Counted from the stretch's first letter, positions 1-8,384 are shown. The stretch is 12,172 nt of DNA from an uncultured beta proteobacterium (GCA_903927495.1 CAIYNH010000085.1:1-12172); one strand, 5' to 3'. Numbers and translations are program-made. Notes: generated by a model not told the origin, from the sequence alone.

Positions 1-923
<923 letters not shown>

Positions 924-933
924 TCAAATCAGT

Positions 934-979
934 TGGGGTCAGAGCAAAGGTCACTGCGTGTCACTTTGGGTCTGTCCCA
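934..979. repeat. REP-like imperfect palindrome upstream of obgE
   Basis: On the plus strand the left arm reads TGGGGTCAGAGCAAAG and the right arm CTTTGGGTCTGTCCCA. Read as a hairpin, the pairs are GGG/CCC, TCTG/CAGA and CTTTG/CAAAG, separated by small mismatches, with a 14-nt loop that itself contains GTCACTGCGTGTCAC. Mismatch-interrupted arms around GGGGTCAGA/TCTGTCCC resemble the short extragenic palindromes common in proteobacterial intergenic regions. Assignment to a repeat family is inference, since only one copy is in view. It starts 14 nt before the obgE start and would sit in that gene's leader. Confidence 0.45.
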
Positions 980-997
980 CAAGGGCTCGTGTTAATT

Positions 998-1060
998 GGG
1001 GGCAGCGCGGGTTCGTTTTGCGTAACTGCGTTTTGCCCCACATTCGTCTGTAATCAGACG
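998..1060. repeat. Cluster of short inverted and direct repeats in the rpmA-obgE spacer
   Basis: Three small structures sit together. GGGGCA (999-1004) pairs with TGCCCC (1034-1039) across a 29-nt loop. CGTTTTGC occurs twice as a direct repeat (1014-1021 and 1029-1036). CGTCTG-TAAT-CAGACG (1045-1060) is a perfect 6-bp hairpin with a 4-nt loop and no T-tract. I assign no function; they may be degenerate copies or remnants of the palindrome at 934-979. No convincing sigma70 promoter for obgE is visible in 921-1067. Confidence 0.3.
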
Positions 1061-1067
1061 GGGCTTC

Positions 1068-1099
1068 AAAAACGAAAAACCCCGCGCCATGCGCAGGGT
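1068..1099 (-). terminator. Intrinsic terminator after rplU-rpmA
   Basis: On the minus strand ACCCTGCGC, loop ATG, GCGCGGGGT forms a stem of two 4-bp GC-rich blocks with one central mismatch. It is followed directly by TTTTTCGTTTTT. The stem begins 24 nt downstream of the rpmA stop codon. This is a textbook rho-independent terminator placed to end, or attenuate, the ribosomal-protein transcript before obgE. Confidence 0.85.
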
Positions 1100-1122
1100 C
1101 TTGCGAGGGAATATTCAGCCAA

Positions 1123-1380
1123 TTAAGCCGAAGTAACACTCACCGTGTGCTTGTTCAGCGCACCTTTGATGGCAAACGAAACGTGACCATCAACCAATGC
1201 AAACAAGGTATGGTCTTTGCCGATGCCAACATTGACACCAGGGTGAAACTGGGTGCCGCGCTGACGTACGATGATCGAGCCTGCGCTGATCAACTCACCG
1301 CCGTAAGACTTCACACCGAGCATTTTGGGCTTGGAATCGCGCCCATTTCGCGTTGAGCCGCCGCCTTTTTTGTGTGCCAT
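1123..1380 (-). CDS. rpmA: 50S ribosomal protein L27
   Basis: The 85-aa product begins [16 protein letters not shown], the invariant basic N-terminus of L27. In the bacterial ribosome this tail reaches toward the peptidyl-transferase centre and contacts the CCA ends of the tRNAs. The body contains the family blocks [21 protein letters not shown] and [17 protein letters not shown], and the length matches the family. There is no extra N-terminal extension of the Firmicutes type. The start is fixed by an AAGGAG Shine-Dalgarno 9 nt upstream. That SD overlaps the TAA stop of rplU, 12 nt before the rpmA ATG, which suggests translational coupling. An intrinsic terminator follows the gene. Confidence 0.98.
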   Translation of the reverse strand: MAHKKGGGSTRNGRDSKPKMLGVKSYGGELISAGSIIVRQRGTQFHPGVNVGIGKDHTLFALVDGHVSFAIKGALNKHTVSVTSA

Positions 1381-1392
1381 GACCCGTGCTCC

Positions 1393-1704
1393 TTATGCAG
1401 AAATCGCGCCAATCAGCAGTTCGGTGAACTGCTGACGATGACCTTGACGTTTTTGATAGTGTTTACGACGGCGCATTTTGAAAATGCTGACCTTGTCGTG
1501 TTTGCCATGTGCCACAACCGTGACACTGACCGTTGCGCCGGATACCAAGGGCGTACCTACCTTTAACTCTGCGCCGCTGCCGACTGCCAGAACCTGGTCG
1601 ATCACAATCTCTTGGCCTACATCCGCAGCAATCTGTTCTACTTTAATTTTTTCGCCAGCAGCAACACGATATTGCTTGCCACCGGTTTTTATGACCGCGT
1701 ACAT
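1393..1704 (-). CDS. rplU: 50S ribosomal protein L21
   Basis: The 103-aa product starts [19 protein letters not shown], the canonical L21 N-terminus, and ends in the conserved basic region ([21 protein letters not shown]), which binds 23S rRNA in the large subunit. A frame extension upstream to 1770 adds 22 residues unrelated to L21. The start at 1704 is preferred because it matches the family and has an AGAGG Shine-Dalgarno ending 5 nt before the ATG. The gene is first in the rplU-rpmA pair. Its promoter must lie in the 203-bp spacer after the chemoreceptor gene; a candidate extended -10 is listed separately. Confidence 0.98.
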   Translation of the reverse strand: MYAVIKTGGKQYRVAAGEKIKVEQIAADVGQEIVIDQVLAVGSGAELKVGTPLVSGATVSVTVVAHGKHDKVSIFKMRRRKHYQKRQGHRQQFTELLIGAISA

Positions 1705-1755
1705 ATTGACCTCTTCAATGATTAACTCTACAAACGAATTTTCGCAGAGCCTGGC

Positions 1756-1764
1756 ATTATGACA
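1756..1764 (-). promoter_or_regulatory. Candidate extended -10 for rplU-rpmA
   Basis: The minus strand reads TGTCATAAT, an extended -10 (TGn plus a 5/6 match to TATAAT). It would place the transcription start near 1749 and give a leader of about 45 nt before rplU. No good -35 lies at 16-18 bp; the nearest TTGGCA is 24 bp away. This is a weak call. The rest of the spacer 1705-1907 shows no gene and no convincing terminator for the upstream chemoreceptor gene. Confidence 0.3.
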
Positions 1765-1907
1765 CAGCACAGATCGGGCTTAGCTTGCCAACCTCAGCCC
1801 CAAAGCTGTGGGCCGAGTCAGCAAAATAAAGTGAGGCAATAAAGGTGAGTCGCTGCGCTGAATTCAGACCGCTGGTTTCACCACCGCTGTCATCAAGAGC
1901 ACAAGAA

Positions 1908-3686
1908 TCAAAAAGTTTCCCAGTCAGCATCAGCCGCAGCACTTGCAGCAGTCGGAGTCTTGGCAGGAGTTCTTATTGGCGCTTTGGCAACTGGGGCAGT
2001 GGCAGCCAGTCGCTTCTGGGGTGCACGTGCTGACAATACCGGGGCCTTGGGTTTTGCCAACTGAGCGGGTCGCCGGTAGGCCACCGCTTGCGGACGCGGT
2101 GTGATGTCTCTCGTGGGGCGTTGCGGTACCAACATGGCCGCGCTCGAGGTCTTGAAAACAGCTACAGCTTGCGCCAATTGGTCGGCCTGGTCACGCAAAC
2201 TCTCGGCAGCAGCAGCGCTTTGCTCCACCAATGCGGCATTTTGTTGGGTCATCTGGTCGAGATTGCCAATCGCTTGATTGACCTGCGCAATGCCGGTGCT
2301 CTGCTCGCCAGAGGCGGCCGTAATTTCACCAATCACATTGGCCACTTTTCGCACGGATTGCACAATATCGTTCATGGTGACACCTGCGTCAGACACCAAT
2401 TGCGTGCCCGAAGCCACCTTATCGACCGAAGTGTTGATCAGCATCTTGATTTCTTTGGCGGCTTCGGCGCTGCGCTGCGCCAGACTGCGCACTTCGCTTG
2501 CAACCACCGCAAAACCCCGACCCTGCTCGCCTGCACGGGCGGCTTCAACGGCGGCATTCAGCGCCAAAATATTGGTCTGAAAGGCAATGCCATCAATGAC
2601 ACCGATGATGTCGGCAATCTTTTTGCTGCTGGCATTGATCTCTTCCATGGTCGTCACCACCTGTTTGACCACTGCGCCACCGCGCTCGGCCACCAAGGAC
2701 GCATCGGCCGCCAAGGTACTGGCCTGGCGCGCATTGTCAGCGCTCACATGGACGGTCTGGGTCAGATGATCCATGCTTGAGGCAGTGGATTGCAGGTTGC
2801 TTGAGGTTTGCTCGGTACGGTGGGCCAGGTCGTTGTTGCCGGAGGCAATTTCTGCGCTGGCAGTGGCAATGCTGTCAGTGCTGTGGCGCACCTGATTAAC
2901 CATATTGCCAAGCGACGCGTTCATGCTCGCCAGTGACCTCATCAGTTCACCAAACTCATCGCCACGCGTGGTGTCGATCTGCATGCTGAGATCACCTTTG
3001 GCGATGCTCGAGGCGAGCTGATTAGCCTGTTGCAGAGATTGCCGGATGGAACGAATGAGCCAACCGGCCGCCATCAGGATAAAGACAAACAACAAGACAA
3101 AGAATGAGGCCAGAACCATTTCAGTAGAGGTTTGCTTTTGGGTCACTTCCTGCGAAAACGAAGCAAGCAGCTTTTCTTCCATGTTGACCAAGTCATTTAA
3201 GGTCGCCAAATAGGCAGCGACTACTGGTGTGTAGTTTTCTTTGATGGTTCGGAGCGCTTCCTCGCTGTTGCCGTCTGACTTGAGCTTCAGGGCTTGCGCC
3301 CGGACATCGGCCATGACCTTGCGGGAATTGGCAATTTTCTCCATTTGAGCCAGCTCTTCCTTGCTCAAGGGCATGGCCTCAATCGCCTTTTGAACCAGCG
3401 ATATTTTTTGAGAGGTGGCAGTAATGGCCGTTTTTAGCGCATCTTCAACACCAGGGTCATAGGCCGTGACTAAGGCCAGGGTGCGAATCGAATTGGCTTC
3501 GGTCAGACCAGCCCACGTGCTCACCGCCTTGATGCGCGAATTAAGTTGGGTCTGCTTCGCATCAGACTCGGATTGCAGGCCGTTCAGGCGAAACACCGCG
3601 AACCCGTTGAGCAGCATAATGGCCGCCATGATGACACCCACACCGAGCCACAATTTGGTGGCAACCCGCAGATTGGCAGTGTTCAC
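1908..3686 (-). CDS. Methyl-accepting chemotaxis protein with C-terminal DWETF tether
   Basis: A transmembrane chemoreceptor that should signal to CheA/CheW from the inner membrane. In the 592-aa product TM1 is at about 13-34, a periplasmic, probably four-helix-bundle sensor domain at 35-190, TM2 at about 191-211, HAMP at about 212-265 (GDEFGEL block) and the coiled-coil signalling domain to about 510. The hairpin tip IDGIAFQTNILALNAAVEAA with the following ARAGEQGRGFAVVASEVR is intact at roughly 360-405. A Pro/Ala/Lys-rich linker of about 70 residues ends in DWETF (588-592), which fits the CheR/CheB-binding pentapeptide. I chose the GTG at 3686 (VNTANLRVATKLWLG) because GAAGGA sits 6 nt upstream; a TTG at 3704 would add six residues and has no SD. 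The ligand cannot be read from the sequence. The gene lies 96 bp after folK and no che or flagellar gene is in the window. Confidence 0.94.
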   Translation of the reverse strand: MNTANLRVATKLWLGVGVIMAAIMLLNGFAVFRLNGLQSESDAKQTQLNSRIKAVSTWAGLTEANSIRTLALVTAYDPGVEDALKTAITATSQKISLVQKAIEAMPLSKEELAQMEKIANSRKVMADVRAQALKLKSDGNSEEALRTIKENYTPVVAAYLATLNDLVNMEEKLLASFSQEVTQKQTSTEMVLASFFVLLFVFILMAAGWLIRSIRQSLQQANQLASSIAKGDLSMQIDTTRGDEFGELMRSLASMNASLGNMVNQVRHSTDSIATASAEIASGNNDLAHRTEQTSSNLQSTASSMDHLTQTVHVSADNARQASTLAADASLVAERGGAVVKQVVTTMEEINASSKKIADIIGVIDGIAFQTNILALNAAVEAARAGEQGRGFAVVASEVRSLAQRSAEAAKEIKMLINTSVDKVASGTQLVSDAGVTMNDIVQSVRKVANVIGEITAASGEQSTGIAQVNQAIGNLDQMTQQNAALVEQSAAAAESLRDQADQLAQAVAVFKTSSAAMLVPQRPTRDITPRPQAVAYRRPAQLAKPKAPVLSARAPQKRLAATAPVAKAPIRTPAKTPTAASAAADADWETF

Positions 3687-3782
3687 ATTTTTTCCTTCGC
3701 ACAATTAAACTTTGCTGGCGCGCCCATTCTAAGCAAAATGACGGCAAAACCAGCGACATTCAGCCACCCTCAAGCACAGAAG

Positions 3783-4286
3783 CTAAACAACGACATCCGA
3801 AAGACGGATAAAGCCTTGTGCCACAACCGCCTCCAGCGCCTCTGCGCTGACCACTTCCGGGGCAATTTCAGCCAACGGAACCAGCACAAAAGCGCGATGC
3901 CACATGCGTGGATGCGGCAGCACCAGCGTCGGGCTGTTTACCGTGGCCTTGCCATACATCAAAATATCCAGATCAAGTGTCCTGGGCGCATTGTGATAGG
4001 GGCGTTCACGTCCTGCCTGATTTTCAATACTAATTAAATTTGATAGCAGCTGGTGCATATCCAGTCTGGTTGAAATGGCTATAACAGCATTGATATAGTT
4101 GGGACCAGAAGCTTCCATTGGGGCGGTTTGGTACAAGCTGGAGACCGCTTCTAAGCGGGTATTGGGCAAGATGGCAACTGCCTGAATAGCCGCCTTCACC
4201 GTCGCTTGCGCATCCCCCAAATTAGCGCCAAGTGAAATGTACGCAAGAACTTCACAACGCACGCCCGCACTCACCCCGTGCCTCAT
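3783..4286 (-). CDS. folK: 2-amino-4-hydroxy-6-hydroxymethyldihydropteridine pyrophosphokinase (HPPK)
   Basis: HPPK transfers pyrophosphate from ATP to 6-hydroxymethyl-7,8-dihydropterin, the step before dihydropteroate synthase in folate synthesis (cytoplasm). Seen here: AYISLGANLGD near the N-terminus, SSLYQTAPM, and the family signature NAPRTLDLDILMYG with the two metal-binding aspartates of the DLD motif. HPRMWHRAFVLVPLAEIAP follows, the usual C-terminal block. The 167 aa match the family (about 160). The ATG overlaps the pcnB stop in an ATGA arrangement, implying translational coupling. A GTG at 4274, 6 nt after a GAGG, is an equally plausible start and would trim four residues; homologues begin close to the AYISLG strand. 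Linkage of folK to pcnB is common in proteobacteria. Confidence 0.96.
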   Translation of the reverse strand: MRHGVSAGVRCEVLAYISLGANLGDAQATVKAAIQAVAILPNTRLEAVSSLYQTAPMEASGPNYINAVIAISTRLDMHQLLSNLISIENQAGRERPYHNAPRTLDLDILMYGKATVNSPTLVLPHPRMWHRAFVLVPLAEIAPEVVSAEALEAVVAQGFIRLSDVVV

Positions 4287-5854
4287 CCCTGAACGTCTTG
4301 CGCAGCGCCATCGCCACCCGACCGACCCGAACTGCGACGACGTCGCCGGCGTTTTTTGGGTGCGTCGTCTGCTTCGCTGGTCATTGGCGACAGCGACTCG
4401 GGCGCACTGGCGGACTGACTACTGCTGGGCACCTCCGCCATGACTGGCGCTTTGTGCACCCTGGGCGCACGGGCTACTTTGGGACGCTGTTGCTGCTCCA
4501 TCCGGACTTCATCGACCATGTCCTGACGCAAATTGTCATTGGCCATGCTAAATTCTTCCCACCAATCGGACAGCACTTCGTCGAGTTCACCGTTCTCAGC
4601 GCGCAGTCGCATGAAATCAAACGCCGCCCGAAAGCGGGCTTGCTCCACCAGCCCAAAAGGTGCGCTGCCGACACGCTTTTCAAAGCGGGGTTGCATCATC
4701 CAGATTTCTCGCATATCACTGGCAAGTTTGCCCCGACCCGAGACATCACCAATGCGCGCGTTGAAGACATCGTCGATGGCATCCTGCAAAGCCGGATGGG
4801 AATGCTGACGCTCAGCCAGGCGTCTGGCCAGTCCATCACGCACGTCAGACCACAATACGCAGGCCAGCAAAAAGCTTGGAGCGACGGGTTTGCCTTCTCC
4901 TACACGGCGATCGGTATCCTGCAGAGCAGACTTCACGAACGGTGTTTCGGCGCGCTCCACCACCACGTCGAGCAAGGGGTAAATGCCGCGCGACATGCCC
5001 AGCACTTTAAGTTGCTCAATGGATGCCAGCGCATGCCCGGTTTGCAGCAGTTTGAGCATTTCATCAAACAAGCGACTTTGCGGTACCTCGGTCAGCAAGG
5101 TCTGCGACTTCACCAGTGGACCTGCGGTTTTGGGGTCTAGCTTAAAACCCAGGCCGTTGAGCTTGGCTGCAAAACGTACGGCACGGATGATCCGCACCGG
5201 ATCTTCACGGTAGCGTGCCGCAGCATCACCAATCATGCGAATGACACGGTTTTTGGAGTCCTTGATCCCGTGGTGGTAATCGACCACAATTTGCGATTCC
5301 GGATCGTAATACATGGCGTTAATGGTGAAGTCACGGCGCACCGCATCCTCTTCCTGCGGGCCCCAAACGTTGTCACGCAGCACCCGGCCAGTGGAATCAA
5401 CCGCATGCTGCATGCCAGCGAGTTCGTTTTTACTGGTTTTTTCGTTGCCAGCCACTTGTTCGGCGGCGGCATTGTCCAGATAAGCCCGGAACGTGGAAAC
5501 CTCTATCACCTCGTGCTCGCGCCCACGCCCGTACACAACGTGCACGATACGAAAGCGCCGCCCAATGATGAAAGCACGCCGAAACAAGCCCTTGACTTGC
5601 TCGGGTGTGGCGTTGGTAGCCACATCAAAGTCTTTGGGAGCCAGGCCGACCATCAGGTCGCGCACAGCGCCACCGACGATATAAGCCTCCAAACCAGCGC
5701 TTTTCAGCGTGCGCAGGACGTTGAGCGCCCGGTCGTCGACCAACGCAGGGTTGATGCCATGCACGTCAAAGCCAATCTCTTCGCGCTTGCCAAATAAGTT
5801 TTTGCTGCTTGGGCTGGCTCTGCCCAACAAGCGGTTGATAAATTTTTTAATCAT
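4283..5854 (-). CDS. pcnB: Poly(A) polymerase I
   Basis: Adds 3' poly(A) tails that promote RNA decay. The 523-aa class II nucleotidyltransferase has the head motif GGAVRD (61-66), catalytic aspartates in KDFDVAT (D75, D77), and RRDFTINAMYYD near 173-184. IGRRFRIVHV (97-106) is the signature that separates poly(A) polymerase from CCA-adding enzymes. The C-terminus is long and low-complexity, ending in KKRRRRRRSSGRSGG, a basic tail probably for RNA binding. The start at 5854 (MIKKFINRLLG) is chosen for its AGGA 8 nt upstream; a GTG at 5896 would add 14 residues with no support. It follows the HAD gene after 84 nt and its TGA overlaps the folK ATG. Confidence 0.96.
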   Translation of the reverse strand: MIKKFINRLLGRASPSSKNLFGKREEIGFDVHGINPALVDDRALNVLRTLKSAGLEAYIVGGAVRDLMVGLAPKDFDVATNATPEQVKGLFRRAFIIGRRFRIVHVVYGRGREHEVIEVSTFRAYLDNAAAEQVAGNEKTSKNELAGMQHAVDSTGRVLRDNVWGPQEEDAVRRDFTINAMYYDPESQIVVDYHHGIKDSKNRVIRMIGDAAARYREDPVRIIRAVRFAAKLNGLGFKLDPKTAGPLVKSQTLLTEVPQSRLFDEMLKLLQTGHALASIEQLKVLGMSRGIYPLLDVVVERAETPFVKSALQDTDRRVGEGKPVAPSFLLACVLWSDVRDGLARRLAERQHSHPALQDAIDDVFNARIGDVSGRGKLASDMREIWMMQPRFEKRVGSAPFGLVEQARFRAAFDFMRLRAENGELDEVLSDWWEEFSMANDNLRQDMVDEVRMEQQQRPKVARAPRVHKAPVMAEVPSSSQSASAPESLSPMTSEADDAPKKRRRRRRSSGRSGGDGAAQDVQG

Positions 5855-5938
5855 TGTGATGGTCCTGATGGATCGCTTGGTCTGACACTTGCGCACTTTA
5901 TGGAGTGGCCGGGGCGATGGCTGGCAGAGTTCAGGGTT

Positions 5939-6607
5939 TTAAAAGAGCTCAAGTATGCGCCAACTACGCGCCTGCGCGATAGCCCGCAGGCGCTCGTCGG
6001 GGTTGGTGGCCACAGGGTGGGTCACTTTTTCGAGCAAAGGGAGGTCGTTGATGGAGTCGCTGTAAAAGGTGGTCTCGAGATCTGTCCAGTTCAATTGTCG
6101 CTCAGCAAGCCAGGCTTGAACGCGCGACACCTTGCCTTCACGAAACGAGGGTGTACCCAATATGGCACCGGTAAACCAGCCACTCTGCGGGTCACGCACC
6201 AGGTTGACGGCGATCAGTTCTGCCACCCCGAACGCTGCCGCTATCGGCCGGGTCACAAATTCATTGGTGGCGGTCACGATCACCAGCATGTCACCTGCGG
6301 CCTGATGCTGCCGCACCAGTGCGAGCGCTTTCGCTTGCATGGCCTTTTCAACTACAGCGCCCATGAAACGGGCGTGAGCCGCTTCTGATTCAATAGCACC
6401 ATGGCGACAAAGGGGGGCCGTGGCAAAGTGGATGTAGGCATGAATGTCCATCGTGCCAGCTTTGTATTGAGCGTAAAACTCATCATTTCGACGGGTAAAT
6501 TCGACGGGGTCATTCCATCCCAGCTGAGTGGTAAAGACCCCCCACTCGTAATCCGAATCCATCGGGATCAAGGTGTGATCAAGATCAAACAGTGCTAATT
6601 TCATCAT
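5939..6607 (-). CDS. HAD-IB family phosphatase (SerB/CicA-like)
   Basis: A 222-aa haloacid-dehalogenase-superfamily hydrolase, presumably cytoplasmic. Motif I is FDLDHTL (nucleophile D8, acid/base D10), motif II VTAT near 111-114, motif III Lys in FREGK (K159) and motif IV SDSINDLPLL (D184, D188). The stretch between motifs I and II is a helical C1-type cap. This is the HAD-IB subfamily that includes phosphoserine phosphatase, but the full-length pattern (DLDHTLIPMDSDYEWG, then TNEFVTRPIA) is that of the hypothetical phosphatases encoded between hda and pcnB in many betaproteobacteria. The substrate is unknown. The ATG at 6607 overlaps the hda stop as TGATG; the next codon, 6604, is also ATG and could be the real start. 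No SD is visible, so translation probably depends on coupling to hda. Confidence 0.9.
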   Translation of the reverse strand: MMKLALFDLDHTLIPMDSDYEWGVFTTQLGWNDPVEFTRRNDEFYAQYKAGTMDIHAYIHFATAPLCRHGAIESEAAHARFMGAVVEKAMQAKALALVRQHQAAGDMLVIVTATNEFVTRPIAAAFGVAELIAVNLVRDPQSGWFTGAILGTPSFREGKVSRVQAWLAERQLNWTDLETTFYSDSINDLPLLEKVTHPVATNPDERLRAIAQARSWRILELF

Positions 6608-7299
6608 CAATAATTGTTCATCATGGCTTTGATCAGCGGGATGGTAATGGCACGCTGGGTTTGCAAGGCATAGCCATCCATCAGGTCGAGCAACTCCATC
6701 AGGCTACCCAGATCACGGCTAAAGCGTGTCAACATGAAGTCCATGACCTCATCGCTCAAAAAAACTCCCCGCGCGTCGGCACTTTGACGCAGCACCGCGC
6801 GCCGCTCAGACTCACTAAGCGCCTGCAACCCAAACACATGACCCCAGCCCAGGCGGGTACGCAAATCGTCGCGCAATTTCAGATCAGCAGGTGGCACATC
6901 TCCAGTGGCCAAGACTGCTCGCTGATGGGTTTGTGCATTGACAAACCAGTTGAAGGCCGCCTGCTGCTGCACCAGGTTGAAAGCATGTACGTCGTCCATC
7001 AGAAGCACCGACCAGTCTTCATGAAACTCAGCCGGTGTGCTTACGCTGGCATCCAGCCAGCCAATGCGCTCGCCCTGCTCAAGCAAAGCAATGTGAATGG
7101 CCCGGAGCAAATGGGTTTTGCCACTGCCGGTACTCCCCCACAGGTAGGTAGGCACAGGCGAGCGTGGACTGGAGCCAAGGGCCAGTTGCGAACCGAGCCA
7201 GAGCCTGAGGTGCGCCAGCACTGCCTGGTTGGGTCCGACGCAAAAATTTTTAAGACTTGGCCCGGTAGCCAAGCCCATGTCAAGCACCAGTTGTTTCAT
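6607..7299 (-). CDS. hda: DnaA regulatory inactivator Hda
   Basis: Hda is the AAA+ protein that, bound to the DNA-loaded beta clamp, stimulates hydrolysis of DnaA-bound ATP and so limits re-initiation of replication. In the 230-aa product the clamp-binding motif QLVLDM lies at residues 3-8. Walker A GSTGSGKT is at 55-62, Walker B LLMDD at 99-103, the arginine-finger region LRTRLGWG at about 146-153, and sensor-2 FSRDLGSL near 193-200 (R195). The DnaA DNA-binding domain is absent, as expected for Hda rather than DnaA. The ATG at 7299 has AGGA 6 nt upstream; it overlaps the stop of the upstream membrane-protein gene (TGATG) and its own TGA overlaps the next gene. Confidence 0.95.
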   Translation of the reverse strand: MKQLVLDMGLATGPSLKNFCVGPNQAVLAHLRLWLGSQLALGSSPRSPVPTYLWGSTGSGKTHLLRAIHIALLEQGERIGWLDASVSTPAEFHEDWSVLLMDDVHAFNLVQQQAAFNWFVNAQTHQRAVLATGDVPPADLKLRDDLRTRLGWGHVFGLQALSESERRAVLRQSADARGVFLSDEVMDFMLTRFSRDLGSLMELLDLMDGYALQTQRAITIPLIKAMMNNY

Positions 7300-8384
7300 C
7301 AAGTATCCTGGTACAAGGCGCTGCCAAGATAAGCGCTGCGCAAACGCCTGATCGCCACCAGCAGCACCGCACTCAACGGCAGCGCGATCAGTACGCCAAC
7401 AAACCCCAATAGCTGACCAAAGGCCAGCAGGGCAAAAATAACGGCCAGTGGATGCAGTCCAATGCGCTCGCCTACCAGGCGCGGGGTCAGGAAAAAGCCT
7501 TCCAGCACTTGTCCCAAGCCATAGACAACAGCCACCATCACCAAGGCACTCATGTGCCCGACTTGCGTGGAAAACTCTAAAAATCCAGCCAGCGTCGCCA
7601 GTATCAAGCCAATGCCAAACCCAACGTAAGGAATAGCCACCGCCAAACCGGTAAATACGCCAATGGGCAGTGCCAAATCCAAGCCGAACAATGCCAGTCC
7701 GGTACTGTAATAAGCCGCCAGCACCACCATCACCAACAATTGCCCACGCAGGTATTGACCCAATACTGCGTCGGCTTCTTCAGTGAAGCTGTTCACCGCA
7801 ACATGCAGGCGGGGCGGCACCAAGGCCAGCAACATGCCCATAAACCGGTGCCATTCCATCAGCAGATAAAACAGTACCACCGGAATCAGCACTGCGTTGC
7901 CAACCACGGAAAATGCCACACTGCCCCCCATCTTGACCGAGGCCAGTACAGGACCCACGCTATCCTGCACATTGGCGGTCAGGTGCTCCATCAAAAACAC
8001 CTTGATGCTGCCCACGTCCACAGCCACATGCAAACCGAGTTGTGACAGCACAGGCTGCAGACTCTGGCTGAGGTAATCCAGCAATGGCGACAGTTGTTCA
8101 CGCAGCAATGGCAATTCCTTGAGCAAAATCGGCACAATCAACAACATCACTGCCAACAACAAAAATATAAAAACCAATTCCACCAGCAGCACTGCCAGTA
8201 ACCGGGGAATTCGGCCACGGCCCAGCACATCAAGCCAATCCACCACAGGGGTGAGTGCATAGGCCAAAATCGCGGCCACCACAAACGGTGTCAGCACCGG
8301 TGCCAACAGCCAGACGCAAGCCACCAGGCCCAGAAGCACCAAGCCCCAAGCCGCAGCCCTTTTTTGAGTAGAAGTGAATTGCAT
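7299..8384 (-). CDS. AI-2E transporter / PerM-family membrane protein
   Basis: A polytopic inner-membrane protein of about 361 aa with roughly eight hydrophobic segments: a pair near the N-terminus (WGLVLLGLVACVWLLAP then FVVAAILAYALTP), a third at LLAVLLVELVFIFLLLAVM, a soluble stretch, then four or five more. Family hallmarks are the IPYVGFGIG turn and LEGFFLTPRLVGERIGLHPL near the C-terminus. The family includes TqsA (autoinducer-2 export), PerM, and members with Na+/H+ or other transport roles, so the substrate is not predictable. The start is uncertain. MQFTSTQKRAAAW (8384) fits the usual N-terminus; the ATG at 8402 adds six residues and has an AAGGG too close to it. The open frame continues to 8756 but that part is antisense to purM. 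First gene of the hda-HAD-pcnB-folK array. Confidence 0.9.
   Translation of the reverse strand: MQFTSTQKRAAAWGLVLLGLVACVWLLAPVLTPFVVAAILAYALTPVVDWLDVLGRGRIPRLLAVLLVELVFIFLLLAVMLLIVPILLKELPLLREQLSPLLDYLSQSLQPVLSQLGLHVAVDVGSIKVFLMEHLTANVQDSVGPVLASVKMGGSVAFSVVGNAVLIPVVLFYLLMEWHRFMGMLLALVPPRLHVAVNSFTEEADAVLGQYLRGQLLVMVVLAAYYSTGLALFGLDLALPIGVFTGLAVAIPYVGFGIGLILATLAGFLEFSTQVGHMSALVMVAVVYGLGQVLEGFFLTPRLVGERIGLHPLAVIFALLAFGQLLGFVGVLIALPLSAVLLVAIRRLRSAYLGSALYQDT

Noticed and set aside
2088..2780. 230-codon plus-strand frame antisense to the chemoreceptor
   Set aside because: It mirrors the repetitive coiled-coil region of the MCP; the His/Gly/Leu-rich composition is a shadow effect.
3687..3704. TTG start adding six residues to the chemoreceptor
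   Set aside because: The GTG at 3686 has GAAGGA at proper spacing and gives the usual NTANLRV N-terminus, while the TTG has no Shine-Dalgarno.
3687..3782. Flagellar (sigma28) or sigma54 promoter before the chemoreceptor gene
   Set aside because: No TAAA-N15-GCCGATAA match and no GG-N10-GC with correct spacing was found in the interval. Read-through from folK is as likely.
4232..5140. 302-codon open frame on the plus strand antisense to pcnB
   Set aside because: It is fully covered by pcnB, which has all catalytic motifs. The antisense translation shows no recognisable domain and is the expected shadow of GC-rich codon use.
4283..5854. CCA tRNA nucleotidyltransferase
   Set aside because: IGRRFRIVHV and the long basic C-terminal tail are poly(A) polymerase features, and no HD domain of the CCA enzyme is visible.
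5939..6607. Phosphoserine phosphatase SerB
   Set aside because: It shares the HAD-IB catalytic motifs, but the length, the sequence around them and the position between hda and pcnB point to a separate, uncharacterised subgroup.
6592..7332. 246-codon plus-strand frame antisense to the whole of hda
   Set aside because: The hda protein on the other strand is unmistakable. The antisense product is compositionally odd, with no start signal or family motif.
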